A stretch of DNA of 64,000 nt from UBA2033 sp035345875 (lineage in GTDB: Bacteria; Spirochaetota; Leptospiria; Leptospirales; Leptospiraceae), in NCBI GenBank assembly GCA_035345875.1, contig DAORDH010000003.1:1-64000 (forward strand). The letters run 5' to 3'. Numbering within the stretch: the first letter of the stretch is position 1; each line of letters opens with the position of its first letter. This document shows positions 1-6,902 of this stretch, piece by piece. The position numbers and the translations under genes were made by a program. The notes under the pieces were generated by a model. That model did not search any database. It worked only from the letters and a program-made list of their open reading frames with translations, and was not told the origin of the DNA.

Positions 1-1
1 A

Positions 2-109
2 AGCCATAATATCAATATTGAAGTAGATCCCAAGCCTCTTCTTATCGTCGCTGGCTGTATTGGAGTTGGAGTTTTTTTATTTAAAAAATATGGAAAGAGA
101 AAGAGGTAA
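2..109 (+). CDS. Partial small protein with C-terminal membrane segment
   Basis: The reading frame enters from the left edge and ends at a TAA at 107-109, so only the last 35 residues are visible. They contain a hydrophobic stretch (LLIVAGCIGVGVFLF) followed by a basic tail (KKYGKRKR), which fits a single-span membrane protein with a cytoplasmic positive end. It lies 3 bases before the next gene, so it probably belongs to the same phage-like operon. Function is unknown; a holin-like or small phage membrane protein is possible but unsupported. Confidence 0.5.
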   Translation, partial: SHNINIEVDPKPLLIVAGCIGVGVFLFKKYGKRKR

Positions 110-112
110 ACA

Positions 113-319
113 ATGCCAAAGCTTATTAGAAATACAGAAGTAGTCGAACGATGCAGAAGACTCTACAAAGATGGTCATTCAATGCCACAGATAGCAGAAA
201 AAATTCCAATAGAATTTCCATACATAAAATCAATTCATCCTAATACAATTTTCAATGCAATTCATTTTGGAGTAAACACAAGGAGTAAATTAAATGTTGC
301 TAGACCTACCAACAGCTAA
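113..319 (+). CDS. Small hypothetical protein, possible helix-turn-helix
   Basis: This 68-residue basic protein has a segment (RRLYKDGHSMPQIAEKI, about residues 15-31) that resembles the two helices of a helix-turn-helix, as in small phage terminase-associated or resolvase-like HTH proteins. It overlaps the following gene by 26 bases and follows the previous stop by 3 bases, so it sits in a compact phage-like operon. No family is recognised with certainty. A DNA-binding role is inference from the HTH-like pattern alone. Confidence 0.5.
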   Translation: MPKLIRNTEVVERCRRLYKDGHSMPQIAEKIPIEFPYIKSIHPNTIFNAIHFGVNTRSKLNVARPTNS

Positions 320-1073
320 AAAAGCTTTAACTAACGTATGCACTAACGCACCCGCAGATGCAAGATTTCAACTAAAGATTAAAAATAAAAGTGGTTTTAG
401 TATAACGATTCCACAATTAAAATTTCCTGGTTTCTTAGAACCTGGACAATATGAATTTTTTGCCTTTCAATCAAATCCAGAAGGAGAATTTTTAGAAGTT
501 TTAAGTGCTGAGTTAGTTATTGAGGCAATGGAAGAGTCTACACCTAAAGCGGTTAATTACGAACAACCTCAACCAGTATCTCAGCAAGCAACCCAACAAA
601 CAAATAGACAATACCAAGAATTCGTTTCACCTGATTTTATTCTAAAATTATTAGAGAAAGATCAAGCTGTATTTTCAAACGAAAGAAAACTGCACGATGA
701 AAAAGTTTCTATGATTATGCAAAATCATACAAAGGAAATTGAGCGAATAAAAGAGGCGCACCAAAAAGAAATCACTTCTTTAAAAGATTCTCATTCTATA
801 GAGGTTAATAATTTAAAAACTCTAAATGAAAAAATTGATGCAGAGAGAGACAAGATCAGAGAGTCAATTGAAAAGCAATTACGCGGAGAGCGCAAAGAAC
901 AAGCAAGAGCGGGAAAAAAATCTGTGTGGGATATAATAGCGGATTTTGTAGAGAAAAACCCTGATGAAATTTTGGCTTTTATCCAATCAAAAGATAGAGG
1001 AAATTCACAAACAGAAACAAGATACAGTAATTTACAGGAAGCAATTAAGGAAGCAAGAGAGGCAGGATTATAA
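294..1073 (+). CDS. Hypothetical phage-like protein with long coiled coil
   Basis: The 259-residue product has an N-terminal globular part of about 80 residues (beta-rich, with PQLKFPGFLEPGQYEFF). A Gln/Thr-rich linker lies around residues 90-105, and a long charged coiled coil runs from about 125 to 205 (repeated ERKLHDEK, KEIERIKEAHQKE, EIDAERDKIRES patterns). The C-terminal part contains SVWDIIADFVEKNPDEILAF. No signal peptide or membrane segment is visible. Its stop TAA shares one base with the ATG of the next gene. I do not recognise the family; a virion structural or assembly role is suggested only by the neighbours. Confidence 0.6.
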   Translation: MLLDLPTAKKALTNVCTNAPADARFQLKIKNKSGFSITIPQLKFPGFLEPGQYEFFAFQSNPEGEFLEVLSAELVIEAMEESTPKAVNYEQPQPVSQQATQQTNRQYQEFVSPDFILKLLEKDQAVFSNERKLHDEKVSMIMQNHTKEIERIKEAHQKEITSLKDSHSIEVNNLKTLNEKIDAERDKIRESIEKQLRGERKEQARAGKKSVWDIIADFVEKNPDEILAFIQSKDRGNSQTETRYSNLQEAIKEAREAGL

Positions 1074-1243
1074 TGAGTATTGAAGAGCTAGAAAAGAGAA
1101 TCAAAAAAGAAGAGTTAAAGAATAAAGTTTTTAGATCTATCTTTAAAACTTTTTATGAAGAAATTAAATCACAACTTCCTAAAGCGTTTGTAAAAGACGT
1201 TGATAATGCCTTTGCACAACTAGATTCAATGGACAAACTTTAA
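1073..1243 (+). CDS. Small acidic/basic helical hypothetical protein
   Basis: The ATG overlaps the preceding TAA (TAATG), giving a 56-residue protein starting MSIEELEKRIKKEELKNKV and ending at a TAA at 1241-1243. It is highly charged and predicted helical, with no membrane segment. The coupled start and the lack of any gap before the next gene support it as real, although it is short. Function is unknown; it probably works with its coiled-coil neighbour. Confidence 0.5.
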   Translation: MSIEELEKRIKKEELKNKVFRSIFKTFYEEIKSQLPKAFVKDVDNAFAQLDSMDKL

Positions 1244-1249
1244 AAAGTA

Positions 1250-1873
1250 ATGGCAAAGAAAAAAGCTATTTATATTGAAAATGGAAGTTTTAAAATTTTA
1301 CAAGATTCTGATTCTCTGATGAGTTCAGGATCTGGAATTTATAACTTTACATCAAGCAATAATAGACTTTACTCTTCGCCTTCAAATGGAACTAGCCTTT
1401 CAACGGCTGCACTTGTGGCTAATACTCTTTATGCAATGCCTTTTATTTCTGAAAAAAGATTTATTGTGTCACTTCTAAAAATGTCGGTCACAGTAGCAAG
1501 TGCAGGATCTACAGTAAGAGCTGGAATATATTCAGATAATGGAAGCTGTTACCCTAATTTTAAACTAAATGATTTAGGGCAAGCAAGCGGGGCAAGTGTT
1601 GCAGTAATACAATTTTCAAATTCTTTACCGGTGTCCTATGCTGAAAATTTATTTTGGTTAGTTTGCGTAGTTTCAGCAGCTATTACAGTAAAGGGTTTTT
1701 CAGTAGCGGGATTAATTCCTTTACTTGGAACTGATTCAAATATAGGAAATGCACCTGGTTTTGGATATTCTATTTCTACGGGCGTATCTACATTACCCGC
1801 AAGTTTTCCAACAGGGGCAGCAATTAGAACGGCTGCACCTTTGCCCTATATGGGTTTATTTATTACAGGATAG
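1250..1873 (+). CDS. Probable phage structural (fibre/base) protein
   Basis: The 207-residue protein is rich in Ser, Gly, Ala and Thr and has the low-complexity beta pattern typical of phage tail-fibre or baseplate decoration proteins. It contains a short receptor-like region (SVTVASAGSTVRAGIYSDNG) followed by hydrophobic strands and a Gly/Thr-rich end. There is no signal peptide. It lies immediately before the endolysin gene, the usual place for distal structural genes. The structural role is inferred from composition and position, not from a recognised domain. Confidence 0.5.
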   Translation: MAKKKAIYIENGSFKILQDSDSLMSSGSGIYNFTSSNNRLYSSPSNGTSLSTAALVANTLYAMPFISEKRFIVSLLKMSVTVASAGSTVRAGIYSDNGSCYPNFKLNDLGQASGASVAVIQFSNSLPVSYAENLFWLVCVVSAAITVKGFSVAGLIPLLGTDSNIGNAPGFGYSISTGVSTLPASFPTGAAIRTAAPLPYMGLFITG

Positions 1874-1886
1874 GAGTTTAAAAAAA

Positions 1887-2351
1887 ATGAGAGATATTAA
1901 ATTATGCGTTCCCACTTTACAAGAAGCCTGGAAATATTCGCAAGAATTTTGGTCAAAGAATTTTCCAGGTAAGCCCCAACCTATTTTAACTTGCACGCTG
2001 AGAACGATTGCAGAACAAAAAGCGTTATTTGCTCAAGGCAGATTACCATTATCCGAAATAAACAAGCTTAGAAAAATTGCAGGTATGGCAGCGATAAGCG
2101 CAAGCGAAGGAAAAAAGAAAGTCACCAATGCGGATGCTGGACAATCAAAACACAATCCAGATAAAACCGGATTGTCTAGGGCTTTTGATGTTGGATTTCT
2201 AACTATCTCAAGTGGAAAAAATCATTCTCTAGTTTGGGATGAAATCAATTTTAAAGAATTCAATAAAATCATTTCCGCAAAATTTCCATTAGTTCAATGG
2301 GGCGGGAATTGGAAAAGTTTTAAAGATTATCCACACTTTGAGGTAAAGTAA
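1887..2351 (+). CDS. M15-family peptidoglycan endopeptidase (phage endolysin)
   Basis: The start is placed at the ATG at 1887, preceded by an AGGAG at 1872-1876; longer in-frame starts lie inside the upstream gene. The 154-residue product shows the zinc-peptidase M15 signatures: an SKHNPDKTGLSRAFDVGF segment with the HxxxxxxxxxxxD zinc-ligand pattern (about residues 89-106) and a terminal WGGNWKSFKDYPHFEV with the final His ligand. This matches VanY/L-alanyl-D-glutamate peptidases such as those used as phage endolysins, which cut the peptide stem of murein. Its place among phage-like genes suggests host lysis. It has no signal peptide, so export would need a holin. Confidence 0.85.
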   Translation: MRDIKLCVPTLQEAWKYSQEFWSKNFPGKPQPILTCTLRTIAEQKALFAQGRLPLSEINKLRKIAGMAAISASEGKKKVTNADAGQSKHNPDKTGLSRAFDVGFLTISSGKNHSLVWDEINFKEFNKIISAKFPLVQWGGNWKSFKDYPHFEVK

Positions 2352-2785
2352 TGAAGTATAAAGAATTAAAAAACTACAAGTATCAATTAGCAGAAAACTA
2401 TTCTATTCAAACAGAACTAAAACCAGTAAATGCAATTTTCGAACCTAACAAAGAAAAGCCTTTTATTGAATTGGATACCAATGGAGTTTTAACAATATTT
2501 TCCGGTTATTCCTGGGACGGTGCAAGCGGTATTGCTATTGATACTAATAATTTTATTCGCGGCTCTTTAGTGCATGACGCTTTTTATCAGTTAATGAGAA
2601 AAAGAAAACTATCATTAGCTCACAGAGATTATGCAGATAGACTTTTACAAAAGATTTGCAAAGAAGATGGAATGAGTAGTTTTAGAGCGAATAATGTTTA
2701 TTACGCGGTTAAAATTTTTGGCGAATCCTCCGCAGCTCCTACGAGTAAAAAAGAGATTCAAGAAACAATTCTAGAAGCTCCCTGA
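2351..2785 (+). CDS. DUF1353 phage protein
   Basis: This 144-residue protein carries the DUF1353 pattern: FSGYSWDGASGIAIDTN, then GSLVHDAFYQLMRKRKLS and a helical end with FRANNVYYAVKIFG. DUF1353 proteins occur next to endolysins in many phages and prophages; the His-Asp of the LVHDA motif suggests an enzymatic, perhaps hydrolytic, site, but the role is not established. Its ATG shares the last base of the endolysin stop, so the two are translationally coupled. Confidence in the family is high and in function low. Confidence 0.8.
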   Translation: MKYKELKNYKYQLAENYSIQTELKPVNAIFEPNKEKPFIELDTNGVLTIFSGYSWDGASGIAIDTNNFIRGSLVHDAFYQLMRKRKLSLAHRDYADRLLQKICKEDGMSSFRANNVYYAVKIFGESSAAPTSKKEIQETILEAP

Positions 2786-2789
2786 CTGA

Positions 2790-3041
2790 ATGATTGTATC
2801 CGAAGATTTGATAAATGGAATTCTACGAGAGATAGATGTAATGTATTCGGAAGGACTTTTAAAAATAGATGATGCTGACGATTTATCAAAATCGGTAGGT
2901 TGGATCAATGGAAAGTCTTTGAATGAATCTAATGTATCGTATGTGATAGAATGCCTTAGAGGTTATAAAAAATTTATGAATGCTGAAGCGGTAACGAGAA
3001 TAATAAATCTTTGCCGTAAAACTTTCGGGAGTTATATGTAA
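2790..3041 (+). CDS. Hypothetical protein, 83 aa
   Basis: This small soluble protein follows DUF1353 by 4 bases and precedes the next gene by 1 base, so it is part of the same operon. It is mixed charged, predicted mostly helical, and has no membrane segment or recognisable domain. The start at MIVSEDLING is supported only by spacing. Function is unknown. Confidence 0.5.
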   Translation: MIVSEDLINGILREIDVMYSEGLLKIDDADDLSKSVGWINGKSLNESNVSYVIECLRGYKKFMNAEAVTRIINLCRKTFGSYM

Positions 3042-3042
3042 T

Positions 3043-3297
3043 ATGGAATCAGAAAAAAAAATTGATCTTAAAGAATTCATGGAAAGTTTTAAAGAACACA
3101 TAGAAAATGAATATCCAAACGCACCAAAGGTAAATATTGAAAGCCCGCTAATTCAACCGCAAGAAAAGAATTTTCGATACTACTTTGGAATCTTTGGAGA
3201 AAGTTTAATACTTATAGGGATGTATGCTATTCCATTATCAGAAGTATCTCTAGCGGCTTATGGTCTTTATGTGCTTTTACGGTATGGGATAATATAA
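3043..3297 (+). CDS. Small membrane-anchored hypothetical protein
   Basis: The first 55 of its 84 residues are soluble and charged (IDLKEFMESFKEHIENEYP). The C-terminal 30 residues form one or two hydrophobic helices (YYFGIFGESLILIGMYAIPLS). It begins 1 base after the previous stop and is followed by another membrane peptide gene. In a lysis cassette this could be a holin or spanin-like accessory protein, but no family is recognised. Confidence 0.5.
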   Translation: MESEKKIDLKEFMESFKEHIENEYPNAPKVNIESPLIQPQEKNFRYYFGIFGESLILIGMYAIPLSEVSLAAYGLYVLLRYGII

Positions 3298-3298
3298 A

Positions 3299-3397
3299 AT
3301 GAGTCCATACAAAGAAATGAATGAAATAGTTTTCTATTTTGCAATCCTATTCCTTGCATGGTCGGCTTTAATGTTTAATTTAGGTCGATGTTTTTAA
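3299..3397 (+). CDS. 32-aa single-span membrane peptide
   Basis: The ATG at 3299 follows the previous TAA by one base. The peptide (MSPYKEMNEIVFYF to the end LGRCF) has one hydrophobic helix of about 19 residues. The tight spacing and the membrane character shared with its neighbour make it a plausible lysis-cassette peptide. Because of its length it could also be chance. Confidence 0.4.
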   Translation: MSPYKEMNEIVFYFAILFLAWSALMFNLGRCF

Positions 3398-3414
3398 GTG
3401 CTACGTAGCACCTG
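3398..3414. repeat. Palindromic repeat GTGCTACGTAGCACCTG, copy 1
   Basis: A 14-base perfect palindrome (GTGCTACGTAGCAC) starts directly after the stop codon of the last lysis-block gene. The same 17 bases recur at 7435-7451, also directly after an operon end. There is no T-run, so it is not a typical intrinsic terminator. It may be a regulator or recombinase site that marks a cassette boundary. Confidence 0.7.
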
Positions 3415-3486
3415 GACTTGACCGTTTCCTTATTTTTTCAATAAATTTCACCATAACCATTACTAGTTTGGATCTGATTTTAATAT

Positions 3487-3500
3487 TGACAGGAATGTCA
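3487..3500. promoter_or_regulatory. Inverted repeat TGACA-GGAA-TGTCA upstream of 3524 gene
   Basis: The short inverted repeat lies 24 bases before the ATG of the next operon and includes a -35-like TTGACA. It is a reasonable operator or promoter element for the possible toxin-antitoxin operon that follows. I cannot identify a matching -10 with good spacing, so the promoter itself is uncertain. Confidence 0.3.
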
Positions 3501-3523
3501 TAAATAACCACAGTCTAAATACT

Positions 3524-3877
3524 ATGGCAGAAAAAGAAGATTTAAGCAAAAAAGGACTAACATTTTTTACACGAGCCTTTGACCACAGAACCTATACGGC
3601 AGATGGGGCATTTTCTCAGTCATTCAATGACAAAATAATTTTAGATTTTTATGTAGATCGGATTGTATACCCAACAAAGATTGTATTCGATTTAGATAAA
3701 GACGACAATTTTATAGAGCCAGGTAAGTTTTCAACTTTTGCAAAAATTACAACAGAAAGAAATATACAGCATTCTTTGACTATCAATTTAAAGACTGCAA
3801 TTGAATTAAAAGAAACTTTAGAAGAAGCTATAAATGATTTAATTAATATGGAGGAAAAAGAAAATGAATCTAACTAA
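3524..3877 (+). CDS. Hypothetical protein, 117 aa
   Basis: The soluble protein begins MAEKEDLSKKGLTFFTRAF and has an alternating beta pattern in the middle (IILDFYVDRIVYPTKIVFDL) and a helical acidic C-terminus. It overlaps the next gene by 14 bases and is the first of three overlapping genes (3524-4678). No family is recognised. The layout, with a short operator-like repeat in front, resembles a small regulatory or toxin-antitoxin operon. Confidence 0.5.
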   Translation: MAEKEDLSKKGLTFFTRAFDHRTYTADGAFSQSFNDKIILDFYVDRIVYPTKIVFDLDKDDNFIEPGKFSTFAKITTERNIQHSLTINLKTAIELKETLEEAINDLINMEEKENESN

Positions 3878-4355
3878 AAATATTAGACCTGCTAAGGCAA
3901 ATTATTCTTTTCCAACAAATCATAATTTAAGAATTGGTGGTAAAGGGTCTACTCAATCACAAACAGAATTAAACTTTAATATGATTTTCGATTTTTTAAA
4001 TTTTATATTAAGTTTCAATCAAGAGCAAAAAGAGGAAATAGTTGAGCAGTATAACAATTTACCTGCAAGGCAAACTTTTAAAAGAAATACAATTGCTATA
4101 ATTCAAAGCTTAAAAGGATTTGAAGTTTTAGAGCCTATTAAAATTGAAATATCTATAGAATATGAAGAATATTTAGTTGAAATCCCAGAGCTAGAAATTT
4201 ATGCATACGATAAAGATATACATGAATGTATTAAAGAAATAAAAGAAGATATTATACGTTTGTATTATGATTTAAACCGAGAAAGAAAAGAAATATTAGG
4301 TGAAAAACCAAAAAAATGGAAAGATTTCTTAAATTATAGCATTAAAAAAATATGA
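3864..4355 (+). CDS. HicB-like antitoxin candidate, 163 aa
   Basis: The N-terminal half is helical and basic. The C-terminal part (about residues 90-140) reads as two strands followed by helices with repeated acidic residues (EYLVEIPELEIYAYDKD, then HECIKEIKEDIIRLYYDL). This looks like the partial RNase-H-like fold of HicB-type antitoxins, in which a short strand pair precedes a periodic helix. It overlaps the following 108-aa gene by 4 bases (ATGA), the usual coupling of toxin-antitoxin pairs. The assignment is inference from pattern and layout; no family hit can be confirmed here. Confidence 0.4.
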   Translation: MNLTKNIRPAKANYSFPTNHNLRIGGKGSTQSQTELNFNMIFDFLNFILSFNQEQKEEIVEQYNNLPARQTFKRNTIAIIQSLKGFEVLEPIKIEISIEYEEYLVEIPELEIYAYDKDIHECIKEIKEDIIRLYYDLNRERKEILGEKPKKWKDFLNYSIKKI

Positions 4356-4678
4356 GCAAAAGAAAGTTATTCACTGAAAAAGAAATCAGAGAAAAAATCT
4401 TAACAAAAGTTGATCCTCAGAATATTAATAAAGACGGCAAACATTGGATAGGTGAAATAATTCTAAACAATGTATTTATTAATAAAGTTAAAATTCCTAA
4501 TTCGCATAAAGACACAATGTTCCACAACAAGACAAAAAAAATTGCTGAAGACCTATGCATCACAAATGATGAATTTACAGATTTAATAGATTGCTCCCTA
4601 TCAGGGAAAGACTATTACAAAAAATTAGATGAGAAATTTAATCCCAAAGAAAAAACTCTCTCCGAAGAAAACCCCTAA
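4352..4678 (+). CDS. Small basic protein, possible toxin partner
   Basis: This 108-residue basic protein has a compact core: GKHWIGEIILNNVFINKVKIP forms a likely beta hairpin, and a conserved-looking segment follows with IPNSHKDTMFHNKTKKIAEDL and DLIDCSLSGKDYYKKL. The His-Lys-rich middle could serve as an active site. Its ATG overlaps the stop of the HicB-like gene by 4 bases. A toxin role is inferred from size, charge and coupling; the family is not recognised. Confidence 0.45.
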   Translation: MSKRKLFTEKEIREKILTKVDPQNINKDGKHWIGEIILNNVFINKVKIPNSHKDTMFHNKTKKIAEDLCITNDEFTDLIDCSLSGKDYYKKLDEKFNPKEKTLSEENP

Positions 4679-4688
4679 TCACTTTTCT

Positions 4689-4796
4689 TCACTGAATACC
4701 AAAAAGCTTTAGCATTCCTGCTATTATAATTATCCCGATAATCGAGCAAACACCTATAGCCAAAGAAGCCCAAATAAATTTTTCTTCTTTTTTCAA
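4689..4796 (-). CDS. 35-aa membrane peptide with TTG start
   Basis: On the minus strand a GGGGG at 4805-4809 lies about 8 bases before a TTG start at 4796. It is followed by KKEEKFIWA, a strongly hydrophobic stretch (ASLAIGVCSIIGIIIIAGM), and LKLFGIQ before a TGA. Length, one transmembrane helix and a basic head suggest a small membrane peptide. It sits 12 bases after the ribbon-helix-helix gene and probably shares its transcript. It is too short for certainty. Confidence 0.4.
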   Translation of the reverse strand: MKKEEKFIWASLAIGVCSIIGIIIIAGMLKLFGIQ

Positions 4797-4808
4797 AAGA
4801 AAAACCCC

Positions 4809-4955
4809 CTAATCACTTTTCTTTTTTGCGAAAAACTTTTCTAGGATTATCGTAATCATTGAATTGACTGATCTCTTATCTTTCTTAGCTTCATTCTCTA
4901 CTTTTGCGTAAAGTTCTTTTGTTAATTTTAAACTAACTCTTTCTTCTAATGGCAT
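4809..4955 (-). CDS. Ribbon-helix-helix DNA-binding protein (Arc-like), 48 aa
   Basis: The minus-strand gene starts at the ATG at 4955 and encodes MPLEERVSLKLTKELYAKVE followed by KDKRSVNSMITIILEKFF and a basic tail. The N-terminal strand (ERVSLKLT), a helix, and a second helix starting at SVNSMI are the classic Arc/MetJ ribbon-helix-helix layout, used for dimeric operator binding. It is divergent from the membrane-protein operon at 5078, with repeated GGTATG/CATACC half-sites in between. It is therefore a good candidate for the regulator of that operon and of itself. Confidence 0.65.
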   Translation of the reverse strand: MPLEERVSLKLTKELYAKVENEAKKDKRSVNSMITIILEKFFAKKKSD

Positions 4956-4962
4956 AATAAAG

Positions 4963-5042
4963 CATACCTTTTATGCCTTTTCCATAATTGCAATATATTT
5001 TTATTCTTGACGAAACTCTGAAAGGTATGTAATGGTCATACC
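4963..5042. promoter_or_regulatory. Divergent control region with GGTATG/CATACC half-sites
   Basis: CATACC occurs at 4963-4968, and an inverted pair GGTATG / CATACC occurs at 5024-5029 and 5037-5042. A -35-like TTGACG lies at 5007-5012. The half-sites sit between the divergent ribbon-helix-helix gene and the 5078 operon, which fits autoregulation by that protein. The operator assignment is inference; the repeats themselves are seen directly. Confidence 0.4.
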
Positions 5043-5077
5043 AAGTCATAATTAGACAGACCAAAGGAGTATTATCA

Positions 5078-5887
5078 ATGAGTATAGAAACAGCAACACA
5101 AGAAAAACCAATCGTGCAGACAAGCGCGAACAATCCAAATCCAATCAAACCAGAAAGCAGAAAAAGACCCTGGTATAAATTACCTACCGGAAAGCAGTTA
5201 GGTAAAAGAATTATCAGCCCTGGCAATTCAATTTATGTAGCTCTACTTTTATCAATCGTAATGGTAGGCGTGCATATTACATTTCTTCCAACTTTATTTG
5301 CACAGATTTATGAAATGTCTTATGAGTCTGCATTCATGAGAAGTTTAATTTTATCTCTAGTGGCTAGTTTTAGTTTGCTGCTATTGAAATTAAAATTGAA
5401 ACCGACAGCTTTTAGATTGCCCTGGTATTTTTCCAAAGAAGGCAGATTCGGAAAGTTGACTTTGTTTCGTGCAAACATTCCCGCAACTTTATTAATGATC
5501 GTGAATATCATTTTTACTTTTTCTGGAATGCTTTACGACATCAAAGGTCAACCGCAAGCAGTGAAAGAATTTATTGAGACGGTTGTAGTTTACAATATCA
5601 ATTTCGTTATTGCAGTCTTACCGGAAGTCGTCGTGTTTTATGTTCTCTTTGACGTTTATAAAAATTTGAGAGATAGAAAGAAGCATACAAAACTTGCACC
5701 TGAGAAATTAGCAGCAATGGAAAAATATATTAACGATAACAAGAATGAACCTAATTTTAGTTTGTCGTTTGCCGCTAAAGTTGCAGGTATCCAGGTTACT
5801 CAAGCGAAGCCCTTCTTAATCGAAAAATATGGCGCGGAGGAATACGAAAGACTCTCTAAGTTAAATCCAAAGAGTCGCAAGGCTTAA
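5078..5887 (+). CDS. Multi-span membrane protein, first gene of small-membrane operon
   Basis: This 269-residue protein has a hydrophilic Pro/Asn-rich N-terminus of about 45 residues. Four hydrophobic helices follow at about 52-72, 86-105, 134-152 and 170-195, then a charged C-terminal domain (SLSFAAKVAGIQVTQAKPFL) that resembles a small winged or HTH-type helical bundle. A good AAAGGAG at 5063-5069 precedes the ATG. It opens an operon of seven membrane proteins reaching 7431. I do not recognise the family. A membrane sensor, or a virion or exclusion protein of the mobile segment, are the main options. Confidence 0.6.
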   Translation: MSIETATQEKPIVQTSANNPNPIKPESRKRPWYKLPTGKQLGKRIISPGNSIYVALLLSIVMVGVHITFLPTLFAQIYEMSYESAFMRSLILSLVASFSLLLLKLKLKPTAFRLPWYFSKEGRFGKLTLFRANIPATLLMIVNIIFTFSGMLYDIKGQPQAVKEFIETVVVYNINFVIAVLPEVVVFYVLFDVYKNLRDRKKHTKLAPEKLAAMEKYINDNKNEPNFSLSFAAKVAGIQVTQAKPFLIEKYGAEEYERLSKLNPKSRKA

Positions 5888-5898
5888 ATTGGTTTGCA

Positions 5899-5978
5899 AA
5901 TTTGCGTGTAAAATATTCGCAACTTTACACGCAAATTATTCGCAAATCCCTAAGAGATTTACACGCAAATTATTCGCA
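5899..5978. repeat. Inverted and direct repeats between 5078 gene and next start
   Basis: A 14-base inverted repeat (AATTTGCGTGTAAA at 5899-5912 against TTTACACGCAAATT at 5924-5937) is followed by a perfect 21-base direct repeat (5924-5944 and 5958-5978). Together the motif TTTACACGCAAA appears three times within 80 bases. The block lies in the only gap inside the membrane operon. It could be an operator cluster, an iteron-like site or an RNA hairpin that controls the downstream genes. Confidence 0.75.
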
Positions 5979-5987
5979 GAGGGTAAA

Positions 5988-6152
5988 ATGAGTATCATAA
6001 TTCTAATCGAAATCTTAATTGCAATCGGCTTACTTTACTTCATCCAAGCTTGGTTTCGTGAATCACTGCAAAGAAGAAAAGATTTAAAAAAAATCAGAAA
6101 GGACATAGACCTTTTACAATCTATGAAATCAGAAATAGAGGAAAACGACTAA
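5988..6152 (+). CDS. 54-aa membrane protein
   Basis: The start is set at the ATG at 5988, preceded by AGAGGG at 5978-5983. A longer in-frame version would translate the repeat block and is unlikely. The peptide has one membrane helix (IIILIEILIAIGLLYFI) and then a basic-to-acidic helix (RRKDLKKIRKDIDLLQSM). Its stop overlaps the next ATG (TAATG). It is probably an accessory subunit of a membrane complex encoded by this operon. Confidence 0.5.
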   Translation: MSIIILIEILIAIGLLYFIQAWFRESLQRRKDLKKIRKDIDLLQSMKSEIEEND

Positions 6153-6340
6153 TGAAAATTTTATTAATTATTACAGCGATAGCTTTGTGGGTTACCATAT
6201 CTTATCAAGTAGAAACTCAATTTGAAGAAGATGAAGAAGAAGATAAATTTGAGCGAATTAACAATATTCGTAAAATAAGAAATTTTATTATTAAGCAACG
6301 ATTAAAAGGAGCAAAACAATGGCGCAACCTACACAGCTAA
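6152..6340 (+). CDS. 62-aa membrane protein with acidic linker
   Basis: The N-terminal helix (KILLIITAIALWVTISY) is followed by a strongly acidic linker (FEEDEEEDKFE) and a basic C-terminus. It is coupled to the previous gene by TAATG and overlaps the next by 22 bases. The N-terminal segment could be a signal anchor. No family is recognised. Confidence 0.5.
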   Translation: MKILLIITAIALWVTISYQVETQFEEDEEEDKFERINNIRKIRNFIIKQRLKGAKQWRNLHS

Positions 6341-6642
6341 CACAATCAGAATTAGATTTTATTTTAGAGCAAAGAAAGCTATCTCCTTTTACGAAAATCA
6401 AAGTCTATTTAAAAAAAGTTTTGATTCATGCTTTTCTTGCATTACTAATTACCTTTAGTGGCTTATGGTTCTTAGTCGCATTCACTGACTTTAAACTCCC
6501 ATTTCTATATTCAGAAAATAAAGTTGAGTATCAACGACTAGAAAGTGGCGCGGTAACTAGAACAACCAGAAAAAAAGTAATCGTAAATCTTAATCCAACA
6601 ATTCGAAAAGATGGAATTGTAATCAAGGAAGGTAAGAAATGA
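6319..6642 (+). CDS. 107-aa bitopic membrane protein
   Basis: After a 30-residue soluble head there is one membrane helix (LIHAFLALLITFSGLWFLVAF, about residues 32-52). A periplasm-side tail rich in Arg and Lys follows (RTTRKKVIVNLNPTIRKD). It overlaps the neighbours on both sides (22 bases and 4 bases). The short soluble tail after the membrane helix is like those of small phage or secretion accessory proteins, but no assignment can be made. Confidence 0.5.
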   Translation: MAQPTQLTQSELDFILEQRKLSPFTKIKVYLKKVLIHAFLALLITFSGLWFLVAFTDFKLPFLYSENKVEYQRLESGAVTRTTRKKVIVNLNPTIRKDGIVIKEGKK

Positions 6643-6902
6643 ATATGCGTATTTTTAAAGAATGGGAAGAATTAACAACAGATGAAAAAGAAGAATTAAG
6701 AAAAGAATCTGAGCAAATAATACAAAAAATAAAAAAGGAAAAAGGGGATCAGTATTATACAGATGCTTTATATGAAATTCATCAATTAAAAAAAGAGTTA
6801 AAAGAAGAAACCGAAAAAAGCGAATTCAAAGGATATTTGATAGGAGTATTCTTTGTGCTTTCTCTTGTTATTCTAAATCTACTTTATGAGGTTTTAAGAT
6901 GA
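6639..6902 (+). CDS. 87-aa coiled-coil protein with C-terminal membrane anchor
   Basis: The first 60 residues are highly charged and predicted coiled coil (EELTTDEKEELRKESEQIIQ). The last 25 form a membrane helix (GYLIGVFFVLSLVILNLLY), making a tail-anchored protein. Start and stop both overlap neighbours by 4 bases (ATGA), so translation is coupled. Function is unknown. Confidence 0.5.
   Translation: MNMRIFKEWEELTTDEKEELRKESEQIIQKIKKEKGDQYYTDALYEIHQLKKELKEETEKSEFKGYLIGVFFVLSLVILNLLYEVLR

Noticed and set aside
5924..5978. 21-base direct repeats as a CRISPR
   Set aside because: Only two units with a 13-base spacer and no cas genes.
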